NCBI GenBank assembly: GCA_037576215.1
Contig: JBANDB010000009.1
Coordinates: forward strand, 3,844,001 to 3,908,000
Length of the DNA: 64,000 bases
Reading direction: 5' to 3'
Source: Armillaria gallica
Taxonomy: Eukaryota > Basidiomycota > Agaricomycetes > Agaricales > Physalacriaceae
The notes beneath the pieces are model-generated. The model ran no database searches, had not been told where the DNA came from, and worked only from the letters and a program-made list of their open reading frames with translations. The first letter of the stretch is position 1. Every line of letters starts with the position of its first letter. This document shows positions 23,301 to 33,900 of the stretch, piece after piece. Position numbers and translations under genes: made by a program.

Positions 23301-24238
23301 ATGTCCATATCCAAAGCAGAAAAAGCGTACATCCAAACAGGGCTCCTCTCCAGTCCTCCCCGAAGACAAGATGGTCGCCCTCTGCTCGACTTTCGATCCA
23401 TCTCGCTCGAAACGGGCGTTGCGCCCCTCGCGAACGGCAGCGCGCGGCTCCTCCTCGGGGATGGCACCGAGGTCCTCGCCGCCACCAAGCTCCAAGTCGA
23501 CGACGACCCCAGTGTGACATGCACCGTGACCTGCTCACCCACCGCCTACCCGCATCTCTCCCCGCCCGCCATCGAAGACACCCAAGCTGACCTCACCGCG
23601 CTCCTCCACAGTACGCTCTCGCAGTACCACCCCCCGAACCTCACCATTCTCCCCGGCAAGAAAGCATGGGCCCTCCATCTTGACGTGCTCGTCCTCTCTG
23701 ACGCCGGGAACCTCTACGACGCGCTCTTCATGGCTGCCCGCGCTGCGCTCTGCGATACCAAGGTGCCGAGGACGCGCGGGGTCGAGTACAAGGCGCGTAA
23801 GGACAGTGGATTCGACACGCGTACGGCGCCGACGGACTTTGAGTTGCCGGATTACTGGGACGAGGGCGAGGTGCTTGCGGGGAGTGACACTTGGCCGGTC
23901 TGCATCACGCTCAACATCGAGTCGCCATCCGTGCACTACCTCGATGCCATCCTCCAAGAAGAAGCCTCCACACCCCTCCGCCTGCTCCTCATCTACTCCT
24001 TCCCAGGTCCCACCCTCCAGGGCATGCGCACACTCGGCTCGGGGGAGCTCACCCTGCCACAGATCAAAGGCTTATTGGCGGTCAGTTTACTCGCGCTCAG
24101 TTTCCTTCCCAGCTCACTCTGTTGCAGGACGGCGAAAAATACGCACAGGAGATCATGCTCGCGTTGAATGCGAAACTCAAAGAGGAGGATCTCAGGCGGA
24201 ACCAAAAGGCTCGGGATCGGTTTGAGCACAGGTTTTGA
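23301..24238 (+). CDS. RRP42: Exosome complex core subunit Rrp42 (RNase PH-like)
   Basis: Two exons (23301-24080, 24128-24238) give 296 residues. It begins MSISKAEKAYIQTGLLS and shows the Rrp42/EXOSC7 order: DGRPLLDFRSISLETGV, NGSARLLLGDGTEVLAA, CSPTAYP, GKKAWALHLDVLVLSDAGNLYDALFMAARAAL, and VCITLNIE. In eukaryotes these RNase PH-like subunits form the hexameric ring of the RNA exosome; the ring is usually inactive and guides RNA to Rrp44/Rrp6. The short last exon encodes DGEKYAQEIMLALNAK and a charged end (RFEHRF). Decayed copies of this last exon occur downstream near 25060. GC content of the gene is high compared with its flank. Confidence 0.93.
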
Positions 24239-24602
24239 CCGCTCACCGTACCAAGTAAAAGGGGATCCGCTGCAGTTGGGTGTCAACGTTCGTTGAGGGC
24301 GTGTTCAATAGAGGGTGTGATTTTGGTTCGCCCACAAAGTCGACTTGCGGAATCATTACTGACTACCACAACGAACCTGCTCCCCTCAATTCACCTTCCC
24401 GCGTCGGCGTGCATGCGGGTCGCCCAATTTGGGGGTATGTTGAGGATATGGAGGACTCAAAAGGAGTAGACACTCTTGACCTTGACGGTATATTTACATC
24501 GAACGTAAAACAGAACTCGTAACTTTTTGACGCAATTTGGGCCTTTGCTGCATCCCGAGAGAGCGCGACAAGGACCATCTATCAACGAGGAGCTAAATTT
24601 GC

Positions 24603-24712
24603 CGTCGAACAAGGCTAGGCTCGTAGACTCCCATACAGAGTTTGTTGTCGACTGAGGATGGGCGACCTTTCCCTCGTGACGTCATATTCGCAACTTCCAC
24701 CAGCTCGTCCAT
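24603..24712 (+). pseudogene. Fragment of PEX7 last exon and 3' flank, inverted relative to PEX7
   Basis: The sequence CCCATACAGAGTTTGTTGT at about 24626 and the preceding AACAAGGCTAGGCTCGT match the coding strand of the PEX7 last exon. After a deletion of roughly 115 bases, CCCTCGTGACGTCATATTCG matches the PEX7 3' flank. PEX7 itself is on the minus strand 4.6 kb away, so the copy is inverted. It contains in-frame stops and cannot code for the WD blade. Confidence 0.8.
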
Positions 24713-25054
24713 CATCGTAGTCTCGATTTGCCTCGTTATAGCCCACGACAATGGTAAGCCAGCGGGGAATCGTGCTTCCCTCGGAGCTATGGTGGTTATT
24801 TCCAGGACGGTAACAACATCGTAATTTTCCCCGACCCGAAGCTTACTCATTGCATTTCTGGCCGGTCACGTCTACACCATGTCTAGCGAGACCTGGTCTG
24901 CCTTTGAACTCGATGCAATGTCTTTCCGCCGCTTCCCCGCAGCCAACATACAGGAGGTCGTGGCGTGCCGCGGAGGATGTATTCCACCACCCGGCGGTCT
25001 ATTGCCCAAGAATCTGCCGGTTCAAGGTAATTCTTCCCAGCCTTCTTTCTTCCT

Positions 25055-25130
25055 CCAGCTCAGGACGGCAGAAAATACGCACGGGAGATCATGCTCGGCG
25101 GAATCAAAAGGCTCGGGATCCACTACGGTG
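25055..25130 (+). pseudogene. Fragment of RRP42 last exon
   Basis: CAGAAAATACGCACGGGAGA and CATGCTCG match the start of RRP42 exon 2 (24128 onward); after a deletion, AATCAAAAGGCTCGGGATC matches its end. The intron-like upstream word TTCCCAGC and a pyrimidine tract are also similar. It is direct-oriented and about 930 bases downstream of the parent. Confidence 0.75.
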
Positions 25131-25385
25131 TCGCAACACTAGTTGCACTGGAAATTTTTCTTTATACCGGCCAAAAACAACCGTCCAAGGAAACGTTTTC
25201 AGCTCGGTGAACCATTTCCATCAAGTTTACTTCGTGGGGGTGTGATGTTGGTTCCCCCACGTAACTCGGGCGAGCTAAAGTGATGACCTCCGCTCGCGGG
25301 GTGCCGTTTTCTTGATCCCCCCTTCTCTCACCTCACTTTAGCTGACATCCAGGTTCACAAGACTTGCCACTGTAGCTGTCCGACC

Positions 25386-25880
25386 CCATAGTGCTTTCAA
25401 CCCAGGTTGGAGAAGAGCACTAGGGACGTGAGCCCCGACGAGTATCGAAGCTTCCTTCCTTCCTTCCCACAATGAACCTCCTTATTATGACCCCTCCCAA
25501 ATCATCTACGCTATGTTCCGGATACCACCCGTTGTCGAATGGGACTGACTTTTGGACTTTTGTCGAAATACTTGAACTCGACCTTTTTCTCTTTCCGCCG
25601 CACCGGCGTTTTCCCCATATTACGTGGGTGTTACCAGGTGAGAAATACACACAGGAGATCGTGGGGAGCTTGCCGCGCAAGATATATTCTGGAGGCTGCA
25701 GATTGCCTCACTTTGGATGGCTAACATCCGGGACTGGCACTCCGGTACCCCATAGTACTTTCAACCCAAGTTGGAGAGGAACGCTACGGACGTTTTTGTT
25801 GAGGAGCCCCGACGGTTATTAAAGCTCCCTTCCTTCTTTCCCACAATGAACTTCCTCATTATGACCCTTCCCAATTCATC
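25386..25880 (+). repeat. Tandem direct repeat, period about 362 bp, two decayed copies
   Basis: CCATAGTGCTTTCAACCCAG at about 25386 recurs as CCATAGTACTTTCAACCCAA at about 25748, and both are followed by a GAGCCCCGACG word and then TTCCCACAATGAAC at 25466 and 25843. Each copy ends in a short frame reading YDPSQ (near 25490 and 25870). The same YxPSQF word occurs a third time at the start of the pseudogene at 26092. Confidence 0.72.
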
Positions 25881-26091
25881 TTCCCGCATGGACTGCACTA
25901 CTACCTCTATACTCTCATCCCACAAGGAGAACCCCCCACTTGTCCTTGGCTCGCAAATCAAAGCGGTAAGCTTACTCACCAGCTCTCACGTTGCATTAAT
26001 ATAGGGAAGGAAAAGTAGGTTTTTTGAGTAAAACACCCCTGTGGTGATTACAACAAGCCCTTATTTTAAGATAATCATCATCACCACATAG

Positions 26092-26357
26092 ATGTCCACT
26101 TACGAACCCTCTCAATTTGTTTTCCCGTCCCGTCCAGTTACCCGCACACCCTTTACAACATCACCGCCCAAGTAGTCGAATCTCTCCCACTACGGGATTA
26201 GGATATATGGAACGGCAGATGGCGCGCCGAACTTTGGGTTACGAGGCGGCGACTGCGCAAGGTAGGGATAACGTCGCTTTCGGGATCGACTCGTGAAGAG
26301 GCGCGGTTGGAGGGAATGGTTAAGGGCTTATGTGGGAGTGTATATATGGACTTGTGA
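26092..26357 (+). pseudogene. Broken open frame of unknown family (YxPSQF repeat family)
   Basis: Reads MSTYEPSQFVFPSRP, then shifts frame by one base near 26140 and continues SYPHTLYNITAQVVESLPLRD, meets a TAG at 26199-26201 and goes on DIWNGRWRAELWVTRRRLRK and EEARLEGMVKGLCGSVYMDL to a stop at 26357. The length of the otherwise open, protein-like frame suggests a former gene. The first words recur in the tandem repeat just upstream and the later part (TRRRLRKVGITSLSGS) recurs near 26940. No family is recognised. Confidence 0.45.
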
Positions 26358-27545
26358 GGGTTCAGTTCGTTACTTGTAAGGGATTTCTCTGAAATGCTTT
26401 TCAGTCATGGGAAGGGTGCCCCGTCGCGCGAGGACGAAGAAGAATCAGCTAGTTTTCCTATCCTATCCTATATCCCCCCTTTTCATCAATGAAATTAGGT
26501 CATGGAGCGCGACCAAAGACGCATGTTATCATATGTCATAGTGCGGGTATGTCAAGGTGCCTCGTATCATACCCATCGAACGCAAAGCCAAGGTATGCAC
26601 TTACCCTCCCTTGCCGCTTCGTAAAACTGACTCGGAAGATGATAGCGAGCGGGGATACGGTCCTATCGTGATTCGGAAGGACAGACTTATTTGAGGACCT
26701 CGATAGTGATAACCTGGAAAACACGATGTCGCTCCATGTCCCGGTCCATCATTTTTTGGGTCGCTTCGTGATATGCCTCACCGCTGTAGAGGTAATGGCT
26801 CTTTCACCTTGGCATGGCATCAAAATTCACCGCTTTATAGGGACAACCCAACACGTATAGGATCGAGAGTTTCCACCCGCTTGCGCTGAAAGACATCCCT
26901 GAAAATCCAGTCGCGTTCCTCTCCCTAGCCCGGCGCTCCGAGGCGGCGACCGCGCAAGGTAGGGATAACGTCGCTTTCGGGATCAACTCGTGTAGCGGAG
27001 GGGGTTTCTCTGAAACGCTTTTCAGTCATGGGAAGGCCGCTTTTCGTGCCCCATCGCGCGAGGACGAAGAAGAAGTCTTGGAAGATTTCAGGCCCGACAT
27101 CCTTCCTAGCAAATCAGTTAGTTTTCCTATCCTATCCTATATCCCTCCCTTTTCATCAATGAAATTAGGTCTTGGAGCGCGACCAACGTCGATGCATATT
27201 ATCATAGTGCGGGTATGACAAAGTGGCTCGTATCATACCCATCGAACGCAAAGCCAAGGTATGCACTTACCCTCCCTTGCCGCTTCGTAAAACTGACTCG
27301 GAAGATGATAGCGAGCGCGGATACGATCCTACCGTGATTCGGAAGGACGGAAATTAATGAGGACCTCGATAGTGATAATCTGGAAAACATGATGTCGCTC
27401 CATGTCCCGGTCCATCATTTTTTGGATCGCTTCGCGATGTACCTCACCGCGGTAGAGGTAACGGCTCTTTCACCTCGGCATGGCATCAAAATTCACCGCT
27501 TTTTAGGGACAACCCAACACGTATAAGATCGAAAGCATCCACTGG
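26243..27545 (+). repeat. Tandem direct duplication, period about 670-695 bp
   Basis: Unit A starts at about 26243 (CGAGGCGGCGACTGCGCAAG) and unit B at about 26938. Long near-identical blocks include CCTATCCTATCCTATAT (26457/27127), TTTCATCAATGAAATTAGGT (26481/27151) and CGTATCATACCCATCGAACG (26563/27229), continuing to the GGGACAACCCAACACGTAT block (26840/27507). Small insertions and deletions explain the changing offset. Both units keep a 62-codon minus-strand open frame (26724-26536 and 27390-27202), but nothing shows that it is used. Confidence 0.88.
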
Positions 27546-29301
27546 CTTGTGCTGAAATCCAGTCACGTTCACGAATGCTCCTCTCCCTGGCCCGGCCCTC
27601 CATCGGGCGTGTGCGTGGGTCGTGTATCTCACATGCAGACATGTATGTCAGTAATCTGTTGGACGTGGAAGATTGGTTTTGGGTGAAAGTGGGATCTGTT
27701 GTAAACAGGGCGGTGAATGGCAACAGGGCGGTGAATGGCAGCACAGAGATGGAACTTTCTGGGCTGTGGGCATTCGCTCTTCGTGTAAATGCTGATCTCT
27801 GGGTTCATGTTCATTGGCAAGAACAACTCGGGGTTAACGGTTTGCTACCCAACCCCTTCACCACAATCTGGCGTTTTTTTTTGTCGTTACCTTTTTTTAG
27901 CGTCGATCTTGTGGATCAGTTTCTAGGTGTCGTTTAAACGTCCCCTGTCCCCTTGACTGTTGCTTGTTCCTAGTATGAAGAACCCATCACTCTCGGAAGA
28001 TTATCACGGACCTCTCCTCCGAACCCATCATCCGTCTACCAGTGGGGTTTTCACGCGCTGCTTTCGCTATTAAATACACGCTGCTTTATCCAAAGTTTCT
28101 TGTTTTGCACTTTGGACGTATCCGGACCTAACAACGAGCCATCCATCCACCCGCTAGCAGGTGACTCTGACCCTACTCATCATCCGAGAGTCGCATTTCG
28201 CATGTGGGGCTTCAGCGCTGCCAGCCTGCGTATCACAATTCAGTGATGGTCTAATCATGGAAGGGTGGCGACCTGGATTGAGGAGGGGGGGACGTATGAT
28301 GGCTTGCAAGCGGAAAGTCTCTCACCCTTATTTGTCCAGACTTCTTCGATTGAATATCCAGTCCCTTTTTTATTTTAGGCGTTCTCGTAAAAGTTATGGC
28401 AAACTGGAACATGCTACTTAGCCGAGTCTGTCATGTACGTCTTTATCGCATCAACTCACGCCGAGACTCTTTAACTGGTGCTTGGCAGCTTTTTTTCTAA
28501 ACCCTCAAGAGTCCAGAAGGTGGAGATAGTGATGTCTCGCTTCGCCTCGCGGGAAGACACCCCCGGGAGCAGATATGCTTCTTTCCGAGAATAAGAACAT
28601 GCACTCTTATTGCGCAGCACTGACCGAGAATCTAAATCAGCTTTGTTTGTGTTCATCGGCCGGAATCTGCTTCGGGCACAGTAAGTATTAAACTTGTTGA
28701 TCTTGTATATATAAATCAAGTACTTTGTACTTTCCAAATTCAAACCCGCCCTCATTTTCCTTCGCTAGGGTCGGATTTCATTTGATCGGCTTTGATTATT
28801 TTAAGCTGCCTCGAGCAAATTATCCGCAGTTTTCCACTATCCTCCTCCGAGTGCAGAGAATTAGCCGCGACATTTGAAGGTTGACGGCGATGTCGTCCCG
28901 GGCCGCTATCATCCTCCCTTGCACCAGGTCGGCTGAAATCTCTCACCGAAATCATCATGATGAAGAAAAGATGAGGATTTTCTTTTGAAAAGAGGTGATG
29001 CGGCGTGTAAGAATCTTTTTCTGATTCGGTCATCGGAATTCTGAGCCGCCATTCTGCGAGACATGGCTTATTCGAATGGTGTACGTTAGCAACAGACGGT
29101 TCTTCGTGGCGAATCAGGCCGGACCTCCGGGTTAGCATGGGGTATATACAATGGGATATAATAATGATACAGCTCGTGGCTCATGGGTACAACTCAGCAC
29201 TTCTTCTATGTCGTGACGCTTCCGGGTGCGTGTGTTCTTTTTCTGCTAATGGGTCATCGCTTTCATTCCGGAACTTGGTGACAGTCTAAGAAAAAATGAA
29301 C
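27546..29301. other. Gene-poor region, no gene recognised
   Basis: Frames of 90-130 codons exist on both strands (for example 27575-27937 plus and 29138-28752 minus) but none resembles a protein family or has a consistent splice structure. It contains a short 18-bp tandem repeat at 27705-27740. The final part holds the 3' flank of the DUF6534 gene. Confidence 0.45.
27705..27740 (+). repeat. Perfect 18-bp tandem repeat, two copies
   Basis: ACAGGGCGGTGAATGGCA occurs twice back to back with no mismatch. It lies in non-coding sequence and looks like replication slippage. Confidence 0.85.
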
Positions 29302-30737
29302 TTATGGGTTTGTGGAGGGCGGACAGGCAGAGAAGCAGAGACCCACATTATCCAACTCCAGATCAAGATCAAGATTAGATTGGGATGTCGTCGTTTCTTG
29401 GGCGGAGACGGATATGGTGTGATGTGGCGCTCTGCTGAGCCGGTGTATGGGCATGGTGGCAGATGTGGTGGCGTTGAATGAGGTGGTCGTGAATGATAGT
29501 GAATAGTCGTCTGATGCGTTGCCGATGTCCCTACCGCCGACGAAGCGTATGCGGGCATTGAATACCTGATTCATCCCTTGAGTATATAGAACAACGATGG
29601 CAACGGCGAAAATAACTCACCACGAGGAGACTGTTGGAATATAATTTAGAAAGCGCGATGGAAGGGGCAAGGTGATAGTTGTTGTGCTTATATGCAATGA
29701 AAAAGGCCAAGTCCAGGATCGCAAAAGTCGCACAAACAGCGCCTGTTTCGACGGTTATCCTGACAAATTTGGCGAGGATGACATTGGTGGATCGGAAACC
29801 GGTCTTTGACCGGGTGAGATAGTAGATCATGCTTGCTGCAATGATTACGTCGCATAGTGCAGTTCCCCCCAGCCAGACCTAAAGGTGACTGTTAATGATG
29901 ACGAGCTTCGATGACAGACAAGTTCTGCGGACCGCGGTTGTTTTCTCGTTATGCTCCTGGACCTTGGAAAAGATGCCGATGAAATGGGCGGAGACACCTG
30001 ACCTACATAGAGTATTTCGTTACTAAGGCTTTCAAAGCTATTGAATTCCTTACATACCATATGCCAGCGATGCCTTCCGTTATAGCTAGCTAACATAAGG
30101 ATGATTCGTCAGGAGGTAAATCATAAAGGCCGACCGAGTACGTACCAAGACGATGAGTGTAGGCAACCACCACTTGTCACTAAACATCCATATTCGCCAA
30201 GCAAAGAATATTTGGGCAGAGACGCTGACTGGTGATGGCCGGCGTGAGCTACTTGGATGGAATATAATAGTCAGACGTACTGATAGAGCTCATCACTGGC
30301 ACGCTAAACCATAACCAGCCGACCTTGTTCAGATCATCCAAATCGCCCCACCCTGTGCCGAAATTTCGAAAAGCGTCCCGCGTTGCGAGGATAGTCTGTA
30401 GAAACTCCAGGGTGTACGCTACTGCGACGATAGTTTTCGGTATCCATCTGTCGTGGGGGAAGGCGAGGTAATAGATGTCTACAAGCTGGGGGTAAACGTA
30501 ATCGAGGGATCGAGGTAATGAGATGACTGACATGCTTGGACTGTTAATGCACCAAATAGACCCCAGTTGAAGAAATGGCCTAACAGCTACGAGACGTGGG
30601 TTATTGAGATGGTTATCGACACTGGGGATGCTAGGGCGTACCAACGGTCCCGTTCTGAGTGCAGGTTAGTGCTGAGCGACATGACGACAAGTGGGAGAGA
30701 CCTACAATTCGGCTATTGCCACTTCAGAGCCGGACAT
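29302..30737 (-). CDS. DUF6534 integral membrane protein
   Basis: Nine exons on the minus strand (30737-30706, 30654-30642, 30586-30532, 30478-30281, 30228-30146, 30089-30058, 30002-29933, 29878-29621, 29565-29302) give 334 residues, all in phase. Exon 2 is a 13-nt microexon. The N-terminal order ELTGPLLLGHFFNWGLFGAL then VQAYIYYLAFPHDR is typical of a large family in mushrooms. About seven membrane spans are visible, including IVAVAYTLEFLQTIL, QIFFAWRIWMF, LPTLIVLLAITEGIAGIW and CATFAILDLAFFIAY. The DUF6534 domain covers VWLGGTALCDVIIAASMIYY through LNxRIR-like VFNARIRFVGGR. The tail is polar. The family has no known function; the topology recalls a receptor, which is only inference. It ends 228 bases from the DNMT5 stop. 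Confidence 0.88.
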
Positions 30738-30966
30738 GAGGAGGGGGACAGGACGTCCAGTACAGCGTCCGATCGGCATATATATACTACCTGGTGGATC
30801 CTGCGCGTCAGAAATAAAAATGGATACGTTATTCCGATTACCGTAGTGGTCCGTTCAGGGTCCCGAAGAAGCCCCGTCAGATTTTTGTCTTCACACTAGA
30901 ACCGGTATGATGTATTACATGTAATGTGCAAAAATAAATATGCTATACAAGACTAGGTTACGGACG

Positions 30967-33900
30967 TCATGATGTCGTTGGCTGGACATCCCTCCGTTGG
31001 TTGTAAATATCCTCGTCAACAGAGTTCCTTGTCAGGAATCTCCACACATACACGTGTTTTTCCTGCCCATAGCGAACCAGCCGGCCCACAGCCTGCGTCT
31101 CGCAAGCCTTGTAAATCTCTTTTGAGGGTGCAAGTAACGGAGACAAGAAAACGGCATGATTGGCTGATGTCAGATTAGCCCCACTAGCGCTTTCGTCCAT
31201 GACATTCAAAAGAAGCACGCGTTCTTCGCTCTCGTTTTGGAAAGTTTCGAGGTTCTTGCTCTTCTGATGCGCGGTTCCCCTAATCTCGAGAAACTTGATT
31301 TTGTTATAAGTGAAGGCTTCGGTCACCTTTTTCATGAGATCAGGGAACTGGACGAACACCAGAACCCGCTCTTTTTGGGGATCTCTTTGCTGAGGGGGCT
31401 CGGTGACTAGATGTTCGGAAAGATTGATGAGCAAACTTACTTGATCAAATTGACCACCTTCTCGAGTTTCATCCCAAAGTGCTTTCCCTGCCCGTCCCGA
31501 TCCTCGTCGTCGACACCTAAAGTATCGGCCTTGACAACATTCAGCACACGTGCAGCACTCTTGCATGCTCCAGATGCGGCGTAAACGCACTCTTCCCGCT
31601 CAGCGCAAGTTCTGACGCATTCCAAGCAGCCCATATGTCCACACGAGGAAAGCACCGCCACGTCGCTAATCGGCAGCTTCTGCCGTTCGCAATTTGGACA
31701 GTTTACAATTGGCGGCTCCTCTCGCTGCTTTTGAAGATCGCGCACGACTGTGAAATACCGGAGGGAACGGACTCGACCAACCAATTCCTTCGTCAATCGC
31801 CGAATTTCGTGTGTCTTCTCACGATGCTCCCAGACTTGGGCTTTGATCTTCTCGCTGAGATTAACATCCTCTCGTTTCGCTTTGCCTTTTACAGCACCAA
31901 CGCCAGCCTCGTCGAGGAGCTCGATGACCATCTCGGTGGCCTCCTTGTCGTCAACTCCTTCGCTTCTGCATACTCGGATCCACTCGTGGAACATGGACTC
32001 ACTTCCGACGTTGCTAAGACCCTTTTCCCTTTTAACGCCATCCTTCACCGCTTTGAGGAGCTCAGCTTTACACTCGTCCAGCTGTTTTTGGCGCTCTGCC
32101 ACGATGACGTCGCAGGCCTTCATGGCATTTTCGTTCGAGGTTTCTAGATCAAAGTGTGAACAACGCTTGAGCAGCGCTTCCTCCGCAGATCTGTGGCGTG
32201 TCAGACAATGCATTCACACCTAGGAATGAAGCTACATACTTGCTTTCACCAAGGGATTTGGCGAGTCGTTTCTCGCGGTCACTTTCTGTCTTCTTGCCGC
32301 GTTTGATGGTCATATCAAGCGCACGTAAGTGATGCTCCAGTTCTAAGTAGATGGCACGTTCTGCAGCCGGTAGGATGATATCGACAACCTTTTCCGTCCA
32401 TGGAATCTCGTCGATCTCGGCAATATTCTAGACATCGCGTCAGGATTCTGAGGGCCTTAGAAGCAACTGATTACATACCTGGCGAACGAATTGGTCGAGG
32501 AAAGCTTGCCCGAGTTCATGCCGGTGGGCGTGCCACTCAAGACTATGGACTTCCCGGAACGAGTGAAATTTCTCCACCTCTGATGAACGATGAGCTGGCG
32601 CAATGATTGCACTAGAGATAGAAGGTCATACCTGTCTGTTCTCGTCGACGCTTCTTGACCTCAGCGGACTGGCCTTCTCCGTCATCATCTACACCAAGAT
32701 GAATGTTCAAAAATGCAGCGATCGTCTTCAAAGCAGCAAAGTCGTGAATCGGCGGGGTACCGGAAAGAACCCAATGCCGCTCAGCCGTCAAGTTGGTAAC
32801 AAGCGAATGCACTTTTCCGTCGAGATACGTATATTCATCAACGACTTTGCGAGCGAAGTGGAACATTTCCAAAGGAGGCGCGCGCATCTGAGTCCAGTCT
32901 TTCCGAACGGGCTTCGACTCTAACTTCCACGGGTCATTATCGACGCGCTTCTGCTTTTTGGCAGGTCGTTCGCCCTCATCCCCGGCCTTGCGCTTCGTCG
33001 GCTTTTTAGCAGGTTTCTTAGGTTCGTCGACATCCATGTCCTCATCTTCTGTAGTCGGAGTAGAAGATACAGAGGGCCTTCGTGTTTTCGATTTCGATTT
33101 CGGAATAGGTTTCTTGGAAGGCTTCTTGGAAGTGTCTTCCTCGTCCTCCTCCTCGTCATATACATCCGAAGATGGGACCGAAGTGGGCGAGGACTCGCGG
33201 TCATCGTCATCGTCCACATCTGAAGTTTCCATCTCGAAATCTTCATCGTCATCCGAAACAGCGCGTTTGCTTTTTCGACCGCCTTTCTTTGCATTTCTGA
33301 CTTTCTTCGCCTTTCCGCCGACCTTCTTAGACATAGCAGCGGCTTCGCTGGTAGTGCTGTCTCCCTCGTCATCCGATATGACGATCGCCTTCCGTGACGC
33401 GGCAGCACGACGCTTCGGCCGTTTATTGGTGTCAGAATCGCTCTGCTCCGCAGCCGTAGGAGATGACGCTTCAGAAGAAACACTGTGACTCAGTCTAGGG
33501 ATAACCACTTCGACCTTTTTGAACCTTCTGGGGGAGTTCGCCTTTGCTGCTCGGGCCACCTTCTTCTCAGCTTCCTTTTGGTCAGCTGCATCACGGTAGG
33601 ACTTGCCCTTCAGTCTCTTCGACTGAATGGCTGCCGCAACTCGTGCCGCTTCCTCTTCAACTAGATCGGAATATCAGTATAGAAGAGCGTTGCATTAGGT
33701 ATAAACATACTCCGTTTCTGAGCATCCTGGATTTCTTGCATAACAGCTTCAGAACCGTTATCTTGGAGCCTATCGGTTTGGGCCTTCAAAGATTCCAGAG
33801 CCTTCCGTAAGTTAGCATTGAAGTGCCTGCCCTCTTTCGAAGGAAGAGCACCGGCCGCGGCTAGAAGCTGAAGGTTGTCGAGGTAGACGTTACTCTTGAA

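Larger units (their letters stand above)
24239..26091. other. Gene-poor repeat-rich stretch 3' of RRP42
   Basis: No intact gene is supported. The stretch is assembled from decayed copies: a PEX7 3' fragment (24603-24712), an RRP42 last-exon fragment (25055-25130), a weaker trace of the same (AGAAATACACACAGGAGATC, about 25641) and a tandem repeat at 25386-25880. A word from the RRP42 3' flank (about 24313, GGGTGTGATTTTGGTTC) recurs at about 25237. This looks like repeated local duplication followed by decay. Confidence 0.65.

Noticed and set aside
26536..27390. 62-codon minus-strand frames kept in both tandem units
   Set aside because: Preservation follows from the high overall identity of the two units; the product has no domain and no start or splice context.
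28752..29138. 128-codon minus-strand frame
   Set aside because: Composition looks random, there is no homologous wording and no neighbouring exon; not enough to call a gene.
31635..33488. Plus-strand frames of 157-176 codons, one very Ser-rich
   Set aside because: They are antisense to DNMT5; the Ser run mirrors the Glu/Asp/Lys-rich insert on the coding strand.
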